Below are positions 30,527-39,796 of a stretch of DNA of 64,000 bases, piece after piece. Location of the stretch: positions 9,083 to 73,082 of the forward strand of contig CAZGVE010000017.1 in NCBI GenBank assembly GCA_964528845.1. Direction: 5' to 3'. The stretch's first letter is position 1. Each line of letters begins with the position of its first letter. The position numbers were made by a program, and so were the translations under genes. Under the pieces are notes generated by a model. That model was not told the DNA's origin, searched no databases, and saw nothing but the letters and a program-made list of their open reading frames with translations. Origin of the DNA: FEN-1191 sp964528845. GTDB taxonomy: Bacteria; Pseudomonadota; Gammaproteobacteria; Steroidobacterales; Steroidobacteraceae.

Positions 30527-31845
30527 TCGCCGGCGGTGAGGCCATCGCTCACGGGCGGATAGGGGGTGAGTACTTCATCGGAGCTGCCGGCGTTGATCTG
30601 GATATCGAGCCGGCCGGCAGCGCTGGCGCGCGCAGTCGCAATCATATTCGCGAATGCCACTGACTGACGCTGGCTGGGCGAGCCGTTGTCTTCGCGCGAG
30701 GTGCTGACCTGGTCACACCTGGAGTACGGGCTGGCCTCGGCCGCAGGCGCGGGAAGGCCCGCTGCGCCTGCCGCCAGGCAGAAGCGGCCGGGCACTGTAC
30801 GGATCTGGACCACGCCGCGAAAGCCCTGCGCCGCGAGCCGCGCCAGCAGGGCCTGAATGTGCTCCAGCCGGACGCCGGAGAGGGGTGTTTCGCCGAAGGG
30901 TACGGAGTCGATCATCGAGGTGCCCTGGGCGCCGGCAGCGGCCTGCGACTCCGGGTCGCTCGCCGGCGCGGCGGCACTGGCCGCGGCGGCAGCGTCCGCC
31001 GCCTGCAGCGTCTGCAGGCTCTGCTGCGTGTCGGCCAGCTGCCGGCGCGTCTGATCGAGCTGCGCGTGCAACTGCTGTGCGCCGCGGCGCTCGTTGATCC
31101 ACTGCAGGCCAAGGGCGGCCGCGAGTACCAGGCCGGCAGCTCCGACCCACAGCCCGGCATGCATCGCCCGGCGCCGCAGCGGGACCGGTACGGCCGGCGG
31201 CGAGGGTGAGACCTGCTCCTGCATGATCAGCCGCACATCACTGACGATGCGATCCGCGTGACTCTCCAGGTTGTCGATCACGAGCCGGCGCAGCTCCTGC
31301 ACCTGGTGCGAGAACATCCCCTCGATGATTGCGCGCAGCTCCGGCGGTAGTGCCGGCAATGGCGGCCGCTGCGGCGAGCGGCGCTCGTTCAACGTGACGT
31401 CCAGCGGCGGGGTGTTGTCGGTGGGCAGTACCTCGCCCTGGGTGTCCGTGGACTCGGATTCAGGCCGCAGATCGTCGATCAGCCGCAGCTGCTCGAGCGC
31501 CTTGGCGACATCCGTGTGGCGTATCTGCTTGGGCAGTACTCCGATGGCGCCCAGCGCCCGTGCCTGGCTGAGATACAACTCGCCCTCCTGCGAGGTGTAC
31601 ATCATGATCGGGATCGTGGCCGTGCGTGGGTTGTTCTTGATCGCCTGCACCGCCTGGAAACCGTCCATGCCCGGCATCAGGTGATCCATGAAGATCACGT
31701 CCGGCCGCTGATGCGTGAGATATTCGATCGCCTGCTCGGCAGACTCCACGCCATCCACGGCTATGTCGTAGCGCTCGAGCACGCGACTCAAGAATGCGCG
31801 CGCCGATCTGGAATCGTCGACCACCAGCGCACGTCGTGCCGTCAT
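30466..31845 (-). CDS. Membrane-anchored response regulator fused to an OmpA-like domain
   Basis: 459 residues. Residues 1-125 form a receiver domain with Asp10/Asp11, phosphoacceptor Asp54, Thr84 and Lys106 (LPKQ). A linker of about 100 residues follows, then one transmembrane helix (about 230-250), a coiled coil (about 255-285), an Ala-rich stretch and a C-terminal domain (about 325-459) ending NNRVEV, as in OmpA/MotB-like domains. There is no DNA-binding output, so phosphorylation in the cytoplasm would be relayed to an envelope domain. It has no adjacent histidine kinase. Confidence 0.8.
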   Translation of the reverse strand: MTARRALVVDDSRSARAFLSRVLERYDIAVDGVESAEQAIEYLTHQRPDVIFMDHLMPGMDGFQAVQAIKNNPRTATIPIMMYTSQEGELYLSQARALGAIGVLPKQIRHTDVAKALEQLRLIDDLRPESESTDTQGEVLPTDNTPPLDVTLNERRSPQRPPLPALPPELRAIIEGMFSHQVQELRRLVIDNLESHADRIVSDVRLIMQEQVSPSPPAVPVPLRRRAMHAGLWVGAAGLVLAAALGLQWINERRGAQQLHAQLDQTRRQLADTQQSLQTLQAADAAAAASAAAPASDPESQAAAGAQGTSMIDSVPFGETPLSGVRLEHIQALLARLAAQGFRGVVQIRTVPGRFCLAAGAAGLPAPAAEASPYSRCDQVSTSREDNGSPSQRQSVAFANMIATARASAAGRLDIQINAGSSDEVLTPYPPVSDGLTAGEWNRAAAANNRVEVRWQAEH

Positions 31846-31962
31846 ACCGGATCCGCTCTTGTTTCAGGGACGCTTGAGCTTCCGATATTAACGCATGGCC
31901 GCAACCATGGCGGCATGCTCGCATCGACTTCCGGCCGCGGGCGGTCCTCCCAAGCGCCATGG

Positions 31963-33153
31963 CTACCCCGAAGCCGCCAGCACGTCGGCGGCCGTGTCGC
32001 GGTCGAGCAGTTCGCCGTAGAAATTCGCCAGCCGGCGCGCCATCAGTGCTGAACTCCAGCCCTGGGCGTAGGAGCGCGCCTGCGAGGACAGACGCGCCGC
32101 GCGAGCCGGATCGTCCAGGACGTCGAGCACCGCCCGGGCGAAGGCGTCCGGTCGGTCGGGCGCGACCCGCGCGCCGCAGCCGGGCTGCAGGATCGAGGCA
32201 GTGCCGAGGTGCGAGGTCGATACCACCGGACGGCCCTGGGCGAGCGCCTCGAGCAGCACCAGTCCCTGCGTCTCGGTACGCGAGGCGAACACGAACACGT
32301 CGGCTGCCGCGTAGCAGTCCGCCAGCGTGCGCTCGCGATCCAGGTAGCCTATGAACAGCACGTCCTGCGAGATTCCGAGGCGCATTACCAGTGCGCGCAG
32401 GTGCTCGCGGGCCGGCCCTTCCCCGGCGATCGCCAGCAGCGCACGCGGGCAGGAGCTGCGCAGCGCGACGAAGCTGTGGACCAGGAAGTCGATGTTCTTC
32501 TCGTGCGCGACGCGCCCGACGTACAGCAGCAGCTGCCGGTCGGTCGCTACCCCAAAGCGCTCGCGAAAGCGCCGGCCGTCGCCCGGAACGTAGCGGTCCG
32601 CCGGCAGACCGGTCGGGATCACCTCGATGCGGGTCGTGACTCCGTAGGACTGCAGCAGTGCGCGCATCGGCTCGGAGGGCGCGACGATGGCACCGAGCTG
32701 CGCGCACTGCGAGCGCGTGAAGCGCCGGGCCAGCGCGCCGCCGATGAACCTTGGCAGCAGCGGCACGTAATGGTGCAGATACTCCTCGAACAGCGTGTGG
32801 TAGGTCGCGACCACCGGGATGTGCGCGCGACTCGCGAAGCGCACACCGCCATAGTGCGCCAGGAACGGAGTGTGCACGTGCACCAGGTCGAAATGCCCGG
32901 TGGCGAGCTGGCCGAGCGTGTCGCGCAGGGAGGCTCGTCTCATGCGGCGGTCTTCGGGATCCCCGGGCACGCGGCCGGCCGCGACGCGCCATACGCCCGC
33001 TTCCGTGTCCGGCGGGGATCCGGCGCCATAGGCGGGTGCGACCAGCACCGTCTCGACACCGTGGGCAGCAAGGTCGCCACGGAACGTGCGTATCGACGTG
33101 GAGACCCCATTGACGCGGGGAAAGTAGACGTCCGATATGAACAGCACCCGCAT
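31963..33153 (-). CDS. GT4-family glycosyltransferase
   Basis: 396 residues. GT-B fold with the N-terminal VYFPRVNGVSTSIRTF, HVHTPF and HTLFEEY motifs and the C-terminal nucleotide-sugar motif ETQGLVLLEALAQGRPVV (E(x7)E). The pattern resembles glycolipid alpha-glycosyl or mannosyl transferases; the donor and acceptor cannot be assigned. It is followed on the same strand (27 bases before it) by a PAP2 gene, suggesting lipid metabolism. Confidence 0.88.
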   Translation of the reverse strand: MRVLFISDVYFPRVNGVSTSIRTFRGDLAAHGVETVLVAPAYGAGSPPDTEAGVWRVAAGRVPGDPEDRRMRRASLRDTLGQLATGHFDLVHVHTPFLAHYGGVRFASRAHIPVVATYHTLFEEYLHHYVPLLPRFIGGALARRFTRSQCAQLGAIVAPSEPMRALLQSYGVTTRIEVIPTGLPADRYVPGDGRRFRERFGVATDRQLLLYVGRVAHEKNIDFLVHSFVALRSSCPRALLAIAGEGPAREHLRALVMRLGISQDVLFIGYLDRERTLADCYAAADVFVFASRTETQGLVLLEALAQGRPVVSTSHLGTASILQPGCGARVAPDRPDAFARAVLDVLDDPARAARLSSQARSYAQGWSSALMARRLANFYGELLDRDTAADVLAASG

Positions 33154-33179
33154 GGGCGTGGCGACGCGGCCGCCTCGTG

Positions 33180-33722
33180 CTATATGAAATTCAACGCCAC
33201 TGTCGCGAGCCCCGCACCGAGCGCTCCGCCGGCAAGCACATCGCTGGGATAGTGCAATCCGAGCACGACCCGCGAAGCCGCGATCAGCGTCGCCAGCGGT
33301 ACCAGCACCCAGCCCAGTTCCGGAAAGCAGGCGACGGCCTGCCAGGTGAATGCCACGGCGTGCAGCGTATGGCCGGAAGGAAAGCTATATCGGTCCAGCG
33401 GTGGCATCGCCAGCGTGATGCCTGGATGGCGAATGAAGGGACGCTCGCGCACCAGGCGGTGCTTGAGCCACTTGTAGATCAGCACCCCGAGCAATCCGGT
33501 CACAGCCATCACCATCGCCGGCCGAACCGCGATCCGACCATAGAGCAGCGGCAGCAGTCCGATCAACGCGTACCAGACCAGACCATCCCCGAGCCGGCTC
33601 GCCACCTGCATCGCCACGCGCAGTGATCTGAGTCCGGCACCACGATTGATGCCGCGGCACAGGCGGTATTCCGCGATGTCGAACCGGGCCACGATGTGCT
33701 GGGTGCGGGTCATGGCTGGCAC
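33180..33722 (-). CDS. PAP2-family membrane phosphatase
   Basis: 180 residues, multi-helix. The three PAP2 motifs are present: KHRLVRERP, PSGH, and SRVVLGLHYPSDVLAG with the catalytic His. It probably dephosphorylates a lipid phosphate such as undecaprenyl pyrophosphate or phosphatidate. It is next to the GT4 gene, consistent with a shared lipid-linked process. Confidence 0.9.
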   Translation of the reverse strand: MPAMTRTQHIVARFDIAEYRLCRGINRGAGLRSLRVAMQVASRLGDGLVWYALIGLLPLLYGRIAVRPAMVMAVTGLLGVLIYKWLKHRLVRERPFIRHPGITLAMPPLDRYSFPSGHTLHAVAFTWQAVACFPELGWVLVPLATLIAASRVVLGLHYPSDVLAGGALGAGLATVALNFI

Positions 33723-33830
33723 CCTAGGACATCGGTGGGGATGAATTCGTGACCGTCGTGTGAAGCTCCCGTGACAATGAGACGCAGTGCTCGTTCAGTG
33801 AGCCGGCACGATCATAACGCGGAACGCGGC

Positions 33831-34646
33831 TCAGTCGCGCACGCCCACGCCGCGATCAAGCAGCGACACCGCGAACACGAACATCGCCACGGCGAGCACC
33901 GACATCAGTACGAAGGCACCGGTCACGTGCACGTCGGAGGCTCCGAGGAAGCCATAGCGGAACGCATTGACCATGTGCAGGATCGGATTGACGAATGACA
34001 CCTTCTGGGCCCACGGCGGCAGCATGGTGACCGAGTAGAACACGCCACCGAAGTAGGTCAGGGGCGTGAGCACGAAGGTCGGGATCCAGTTCATCTGGTC
34101 GAAGTTGCGCGCGTAGATCGCATTGATGAATCCGGCCAGCGAGAACACCGAGGAGGTCAGCAACGCGGCGGCGACGATCGCGGCCAGGTGGTGGACCTCC
34201 AGGCGGGCGAACACGAGCGAGACCACCATCACTACCAGACCGACCAGCAGTCCGCGAACCAGCCCGCCGGTCACGTAGCCGGCTACGATGATCCAGGCGG
34301 GAAGCGGGGAGACCAGCAGCTCCTCGATGTGCTTGCCGAACTTGGCGCCGAAGAAAGAGGACACGACGTTGCCGTAGGAGTTGGTAATGATCGCCATCAT
34401 GATCAGACCCGGTGCGATGTACTGCTTGTAGTCGAAGCCGGCTATTGGTCCGACGCGACGACCGATCAGATTGCCGAAGATCACGAAATACAGCATCGCA
34501 GTGACGGCCGAGGGCACCAGCGTCTGGCCCCAGATACGCACGATCCGGCCATACTCGCGGATCACGATCGTGCTGAATCCGATCCACCGGATCCTCGCCA
34601 TCGAGGGCGGCCCGCTACCGGCAGCTGTTGCAGTGGCGTCGTCCAT
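33831..34646 (-). CDS. ABC-2 type transporter permease
   Basis: 271 residues with six predicted helices, including the family motifs WGQTLVPSAVTAMLYFVIFG and the late LTYFGGVFYSVTMLPPWAQK. It resembles YadH. It forms an exporter with the ATPase encoded four bases upstream; the substrate is unknown. Confidence 0.9.
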   Translation of the reverse strand: MDDATATAAGSGPPSMARIRWIGFSTIVIREYGRIVRIWGQTLVPSAVTAMLYFVIFGNLIGRRVGPIAGFDYKQYIAPGLIMMAIITNSYGNVVSSFFGAKFGKHIEELLVSPLPAWIIVAGYVTGGLVRGLLVGLVVMVVSLVFARLEVHHLAAIVAAALLTSSVFSLAGFINAIYARNFDQMNWIPTFVLTPLTYFGGVFYSVTMLPPWAQKVSFVNPILHMVNAFRYGFLGASDVHVTGAFVLMSVLAVAMFVFAVSLLDRGVGVRD

Positions 34647-34649
34647 CCG

Positions 34650-35582
34650 CTACCCCGCTGCTCCCGCGGCCGTGCGATTCTCCACCAGGCGCATGAAGAT
34701 CTCCTCCAGCCGGTTCACCTTGTTGCGCATGCTCAGGATCTCGATCCGCCGCTGCGAGAGCAGCGCGAACAGCTCGTTCAGATTCTGATCCTTCGACACG
34801 TCGACCTCGAGCGTGTGCGCGTCGATCATTCGCAGCGCGAAACCCGGCGTCTCGGGCGCGGCGTCCAGCACCCCGCGCGTGTTGAGCACGAATGTCTCGG
34901 TATGCAGTCGCAGCAGCAGGTTGCCCATGCGATCGCGCTCGATGATATCGCCCTTGTTGATGATCGCGATGTTGCGGCAGAGCGTCTCGGCTTCCTCGAG
35001 ATAGTGCGTGGTCAGGATGATCGTGGTCCCGCTGGCGTTGATCTCCCGCAGGAAGTCCCACATGGTGCGGCGGATCTCGATGTCGACTCCCGCGGTCGGC
35101 TCGTCGAGGATCAGCAGCCGGGGCTCATGCATCAGCGCGCGCGCGATCATGAGTCGCCGCTTCATGCCGCCGGACAGGCCGCGCGCCGCGCTGTTGCGCT
35201 TGTCCCAGAGCTGCAGCTGCTTCAGGTAGCGCTCGGCCCGCACCCGCGCCACCGCGCGCGGAATCCCGTAGAAGCCGGCCTGGTTGACCACGATCGTGAG
35301 CGGGGTCTCGAATTGGTTGAAGTTCAGTTCCTGCGGCACGATGCCGATGCAGGACTTCGCGCGCTCGAGTTCCTTATCGATGTCGTAGCCGAACACGCTG
35401 GCCGTGCCGCCGGTCTTGTTGACCAGCGAGGTGATGATCGCGATCAGCGTGGTCTTGCCGGCGCCGTTCGGACCCAGCAGCGCGAAGAAATCACCCTGCT
35501 CGACGTCGAGGTCGACGCCGCGCAGTGCCTGTACGCCGTTGCGGTAGGTCTTGGTCAGCTCGCGGGTAGAGAGCGCAAGCAT
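34650..35582 (-). CDS. ABC transporter ATP-binding protein
   Basis: 310 residues from ATG at 35582. Walker A GPNGAGKTT, Q-loop in IGIVPQELNF, signature LSGGMKRRLMIARAL, Walker B LLILDEPTAGVD and switch His (TTHYLEEAE) are all intact. A C-terminal domain of about 80 residues follows. YadG/DrrA-like, and paired with the downstream permease in the conserved yadG-yadH order. Confidence 0.92.
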   Translation of the reverse strand: MLALSTRELTKTYRNGVQALRGVDLDVEQGDFFALLGPNGAGKTTLIAIITSLVNKTGGTASVFGYDIDKELERAKSCIGIVPQELNFNQFETPLTIVVNQAGFYGIPRAVARVRAERYLKQLQLWDKRNSAARGLSGGMKRRLMIARALMHEPRLLILDEPTAGVDIEIRRTMWDFLREINASGTTIILTTHYLEEAETLCRNIAIINKGDIIERDRMGNLLLRLHTETFVLNTRGVLDAAPETPGFALRMIDAHTLEVDVSKDQNLNELFALLSQRRIEILSMRNKVNRLEEIFMRLVENRTAAGAAG

Positions 35583-35679
35583 GGCTCGCCGGCTCCATTG
35601 GGCCCATGGAATGCGCGCACGGTAGCACAGCCGCGCGCGGCGCTGCGGCCCGCCCGCGTCCCCCGCCCCCGCCGGCGCC

Positions 35680-36285
35680 TCAGGCGGCCGCGAGCAGCTG
35701 CAGGCCGCGCAACTGCGCCTGGCGCAGCTGCGAGACCGGACCGGCGCGGGCCGCATGCACCAGCTGCCGCCACACCTGCGGCTGCGCCTCCCAGCGCGGC
35801 GCCACCCAGGACGGGCACAGCTCCGCAAGCTCCTCGAGATCCTCCAGCCGGCTCGCGGCAACACCGGGAGCGCACGGTGTGGTCATGCCGAACAGTATGC
35901 GTGCGGCGAACGGGTTCGCTCGCGCCAGGTGCCACGCGAACACCAGCGTGCGACGCACCAGGGCAATGCCCTGCCGCGAGCTGAAGTAGCCGCCGGAGGC
36001 GCTGGCCTCACGCACCGCGCCTGGCGCCCGCCCCGACGGCGGCCAGAGTTCCGGCGCGCCAAAGCCGGCGTCGAGCAACACGTACGGACATCGCGCGAGA
36101 CGCGAGCGCGCGTCCGGATCGAGCCCGCAGCACAGCTGCGTGAGCGCGGTGCGGCGTAGCGGCGAGGGCGCGCACAGCAACTCGAGCAGCGCCTGATTGA
36201 TGCCCGTCACCGGCGCCAGCAGGCCGCTGTCCCAGCGCGCCGTCGAACCCGGCGGCACGACCGGCACGATGCCATTCTCTTCCAT
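35680..36285 (-). CDS. Uncharacterised protein, 201 residues
   Basis: Not recognised. It starts MEENGIVPVVPPGS. Features: a central FAWHLARANPFAARILFGM stretch, two cysteines in QLCCGLDP, and a C-terminus rich in Gln, Arg and Leu. Predicted soluble and helical, no signal peptide. It is divergently transcribed from an FlhC-like regulator across 120 bases, which suggests shared control or a functional link. Confidence 0.6.
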   Translation of the reverse strand: MEENGIVPVVPPGSTARWDSGLLAPVTGINQALLELLCAPSPLRRTALTQLCCGLDPDARSRLARCPYVLLDAGFGAPELWPPSGRAPGAVREASASGGYFSSRQGIALVRRTLVFAWHLARANPFAARILFGMTTPCAPGVAASRLEDLEELAELCPSWVAPRWEAQPQVWRQLVHAARAGPVSQLRQAQLRGLQLLAAA

Positions 36286-36405
36286 GGGGTTCCTCCACAA
36301 GCGGGGCAGATATGCTGCCTGATTCCCGCTTGGACGCCGGCGGCATTTCTGCGATATTCTCACCAAATATGTTACAACTAACATTGTGCACCGGGAGCTG
36401 CCAAG

Positions 36406-36948
36406 ATGCGTATCTATGACGACCGCTACAGCCGCGACCAGCGCCGCCTGGACGTGGCGCTGCGCTTCATCCGCCACGAGGCGCGCACCCGCACGATCCG
36501 GACCTGGACCGGACTGTCCGACGACCGGATTCGAAAGCTCTACCGCTCCTACCCGGGCGCCGCGCCCGGCGCGCCGCCGAGGCGCCACCGGGGGAAATCG
36601 CCCCAGCAGGCCACCCGCTTCACGCGCACGGCCCGCGCGCGCGTGGAAGCCGCTGTGCTCGCGAGCCTGTATCGGCTCGCCGGCGCGCTGCCGGGTCAGC
36701 CGGCCGGCCGGCCAGCCGGGTCGCTGCCAGGACTGCAGCGCGGCGAACTGCTTTGCCAGTCCTACGAGACGTTCAGGGCGCTGCTGCCGCAGGCCGGGTT
36801 GAGCTTCGAGCACGCGGTGTACCTGCTGACGGCACTCGCCCGCGGCGATGAGCTCGCGCTCGGCGCCTGCCGCGACTGCGGGGCCGTGCTCGTGATCGAG
36901 CACTGCGCGCTGCACGCGCCGCGCTGCGCGGTGTGCGACGGCGCTTAG
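36406..36948 (+). CDS. FlhC-like transcriptional regulator
   Basis: 180 residues. Resembles flagellar master regulator FlhC: an N-terminal HTH-like region (TRTIRTWTGLSDDRIRKLYR) and a C-terminal zinc ribbon with C155-x2-C158 and C174-x2-C177, the same CxxC...CxxC spacing as in FlhC. An extra Cys167 lies between. The middle is Arg- and Pro-rich. No FlhD partner or flagellar gene is in this window. It is divergent from an unknown gene. Confidence 0.65.
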   Translation: MRIYDDRYSRDQRRLDVALRFIRHEARTRTIRTWTGLSDDRIRKLYRSYPGAAPGAPPRRHRGKSPQQATRFTRTARARVEAAVLASLYRLAGALPGQPAGRPAGSLPGLQRGELLCQSYETFRALLPQAGLSFEHAVYLLTALARGDELALGACRDCGAVLVIEHCALHAPRCAVCDGA

Positions 36949-37022
36949 CGCCCTGGCGAACCACCGGGCGGCCCGGCGGCGGGGTTGCTGCCGCAGCGGA
37001 GCGTCTGCAACACTGCGTCGCC

Positions 37023-37940
37023 ATGAGCATCCTGCCCGCCGCCAGCACATTTCCAGCCGAACCGTTCCTCGAGCGTCGCGGGGCGATGCGAGTGGCCGGG
37101 GACTGGGCGCACGCAGCCTTGCTCGACCCCGCAACCCGGTTCCTGCTGGCACGCGGCACTACCCACCTGATGCAGCTCGAGCCCGCTGCGACCATCGCAT
37201 TCGTGGATGCGCAGCATGCGGATCTGGCGAACATCGACGAATCGCGTCTGATACTGCTTGGATGGTTTCGCGGTAACCGCTGCGTGCTGGTGGAACTGCC
37301 GGGCGATGGCACCGACGCACCGCCTCCCGGAACGCGCTACGAGGAGCTGCGGCCGCTGCTGGGGCTGCTGCAGGAGGATGAGGCACGCCTGCTGGCCTAC
37401 TCTCGAGCGCTGTTGGTGTGGCGGGAGCGGCACCGGTATTGCGGAGTCTGCGGCGCGGCCACGACGCCCCGCAGCGCGGGCCATGTCCTGGTCTGTACGC
37501 GCGCGAGCTGCGGCGCATCGTTCTTTCCCCGTATCGACCCGGCCGTCATCGTGCTCGTGACCGACGGCCCGCTGGCGCTGCTCGGCCGGCAGGCCAGCTG
37601 GCCGCCCGGCCGCTATTCCGCTCTGGCGGGTTTCGTCGAGCCGGGGGAGAGCCTCGAGGAAGCAGTGGCGCGCGAGGTCGAGGAGGAGACGGGCGTTCGC
37701 GTGGTCAGCGCCCGGTACTTCGCCTCCCAACCCTGGCCGTTCCCGGCATCGCTGATGCTGGGCTTTCATGCCACCGGGGCGCGCGGCGCGCTGCGCCTGG
37801 ATGACGAACTCGAGGACGCACGCTGGTTCCGGTCGGACGAACTGCGAGCGGCGCCCGACGGGCTGCTGCCGCCGCGGCATACGATTGCACGGCGGCTGAT
37901 CGAGGAGTGGCTGCGGCACGAGGACGGCGCGTCCGCTTGA
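37023..37940 (+). CDS. nudC: NAD+ diphosphatase / RNA decapping Nudix hydrolase
   Basis: 305 residues. Removes NAD caps from RNA and hydrolyses NADH. Zinc ribbon cysteines (CGVCG, then CTRASC), Nudix box GFVEPGESLEEAVAREVEEETG (positions about 200-221) and the NudC-specific SQPWPFPASLM are all present. ATG at 37023 is favoured over an upstream frame. It follows the FlhC-like gene after about 75 bases. Confidence 0.95.
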   Translation: MSILPAASTFPAEPFLERRGAMRVAGDWAHAALLDPATRFLLARGTTHLMQLEPAATIAFVDAQHADLANIDESRLILLGWFRGNRCVLVELPGDGTDAPPPGTRYEELRPLLGLLQEDEARLLAYSRALLVWRERHRYCGVCGAATTPRSAGHVLVCTRASCGASFFPRIDPAVIVLVTDGPLALLGRQASWPPGRYSALAGFVEPGESLEEAVAREVEEETGVRVVSARYFASQPWPFPASLMLGFHATGARGALRLDDELEDARWFRSDELRAAPDGLLPPRHTIARRLIEEWLRHEDGASA

Positions 37941-38005
37941 CGCGCTCACGCACGTTCGGGCGGGGCGGGAACGGAAGCGGCAAGGCGCGACTCTAGAGCG
38001 GGACC

Positions 38006-39796
38006 ATGCATTCATTCTCAAACGGGCGCCGAGCCGCCTGGGCAGGCGCTCTCGCGCTCGCCGTGCTGCTGCTGCCGGTGCGCGCGGCCCGCGCCGACAT
38101 CCGCATCGAGATCGACGGAGTCGAGGGAGCGCTGCGGCAGAACGTGCTGGCCCTGCTGAGCCTGCAGCGCTACCGGGACCGCGACCGGATCGAGCCCGAG
38201 GCGGTCCAGCGCCTGTACAACCGCATCGACGACGAGGTCCGCACGGCGCTACGTCCGTTCGGGTACTACGAGCCGCGGATCACCTCGACGCTGCAGCCGC
38301 CGGACCGGGACCGGCGCTGGCGCGTACGCATCAGCATCGAACTCGGGGTCCCGGTGCTGATCGACACAGTGAGTGTGGTGGTCGGCGGACCGGGCGCCGA
38401 GGACCCGGAATTCATTCAGCTCCGATCAAGCGGCGCACTGCGCAGCGGAATGCGGCTCGATCATGCCGGCTATGAGCAGCTCAAGGGCAGCCTGGAGCGC
38501 GCCGCCGCGACCTACGGCTACCTGGACGCCCGGATGCTGCGCAGTGAAATGCGCGTGAACCTCGCGACCCACCGGGCCGACATCTTCCTGGAACTGCAGA
38601 CCGGGGAACGCTATCGCTTCGGCGAGACGACAATCGAGCAGCATGCGGTGCGCGAAGAGGTGGTGCGCCGCTTTCTGCGCTATCGGCAGGGCGATCCCTA
38701 CAATGCGTTGCTGCTGCTGCGCACCCAGTTCGCGCTCGACGACAGCCTCTACTATTCGACCGTCGAGGTCGAGGCTGGCGAGCGCGATCCGCTCCATCAC
38801 ACGGTCCCGATCAACATCAGCGCCAACAACTCGCGCCGCGGCTATTCGATCGGGGCCGGCTACGGCACCGATACCGGACCGCGCGGCACCGCGAGCTGGA
38901 CCGTGCCGCGCGTGAACAGCTACGGGCATCGATTCCGCGTGGAGGCGCAGGTGTCGCAGATCCAGCAGACCTTCGACGCGCGCTACGACGTGCCGTTTGG
39001 TGACCCGGCGCTCGAGAAGATGTCGCTGGATCTGGTCGGGCAGGAGGCGGAGTATGGCGACTACGTGACGACCAACAACGTGTCCTTCGTGCCGGCCGTG
39101 ACGCAGATCCTCGGCGGCTGGCAACGGATCATCTCCGTGACCGCAGCGCATACCGTGACCGCCGATCCGGTCGGCGGCCGTCAGATCGACAATTTGGTCC
39201 TGCCAGGCATCGTGTTCGCGTCTGTGCCGGAGGGGTACCTCGGAGAGGCTCTGTTCAGCCGCGGGCTGTACGTGCAGCTGCTGGGATCGAGCACTGCGCT
39301 GGGCGCGCGCGCCAATTTTCTGCGCCTGGACGTGCAGGCGCAGCGCGTCGTGGATCTCGCACCTCGCTGGCACCTGCTGCTGCGTACCGAACTCGGGGCC
39401 AGCACCGTGAATGACGTGGAGCACATCCCGGGGCAGTACCGCTTCTTCGCGGGCGGCGACCGCAGCGTGCGCGGCTTTGCGTTCGACGATCTCTCACCGC
39501 TGCGGGCGACGCCTGGCACGGGCGTCCCGGTGAAGGTCGGCGGCCGGGACCTCGCGACCGGGACGGTGGAACTGGAGCGCGACCTGCCGCGCAATCTGGG
39601 CATCGCGGTGTTCGTCGACGGCGGCAATGCGATCGACCATTTCAACGATCCGCTGGCCTGGTCGGCCGGAATCGGCTTTCGGCTGCGCCTGCCGGTCATC
39701 ACGGTAGGCATCGACATCGCGCAGGCGCTGCGCGCCCCCGGCTTCCCTGGTCTGCCGGGCCCGCGACTGCACCTGAACATCTCCCCACGACTATGA
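38006..39796 (+). CDS. tamA: Translocation and assembly module subunit TamA
   Basis: 596 residues: signal peptide (cleavage after ARA, about residue 30), POTRA domains (about 31-270) and a 16-strand Omp85 barrel (about 280-596) ending in hydrophobic LHLNISPRL. The late RFFAGGDRSVRGF motif is the Omp85 loop-6 VRGF/Y. It works with TamB to insert outer-membrane proteins or move lipids. Stop and tamB start overlap by four bases. Confidence 0.95.
   Translation: MHSFSNGRRAAWAGALALAVLLLPVRAARADIRIEIDGVEGALRQNVLALLSLQRYRDRDRIEPEAVQRLYNRIDDEVRTALRPFGYYEPRITSTLQPPDRDRRWRVRISIELGVPVLIDTVSVVVGGPGAEDPEFIQLRSSGALRSGMRLDHAGYEQLKGSLERAAATYGYLDARMLRSEMRVNLATHRADIFLELQTGERYRFGETTIEQHAVREEVVRRFLRYRQGDPYNALLLLRTQFALDDSLYYSTVEVEAGERDPLHHTVPINISANNSRRGYSIGAGYGTDTGPRGTASWTVPRVNSYGHRFRVEAQVSQIQQTFDARYDVPFGDPALEKMSLDLVGQEAEYGDYVTTNNVSFVPAVTQILGGWQRIISVTAAHTVTADPVGGRQIDNLVLPGIVFASVPEGYLGEALFSRGLYVQLLGSSTALGARANFLRLDVQAQRVVDLAPRWHLLLRTELGASTVNDVEHIPGQYRFFAGGDRSVRGFAFDDLSPLRATPGTGVPVKVGGRDLATGTVELERDLPRNLGIAVFVDGGNAIDHFNDPLAWSAGIGFRLRLPVITVGIDIAQALRAPGFPGLPGPRLHLNISPRL

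Noticed and set aside
36933..37022. Longer nudC start overlapping the FlhC-like gene
   Set aside because: The extension is Arg-rich with no family match; ATG at 37023 gives normal length.
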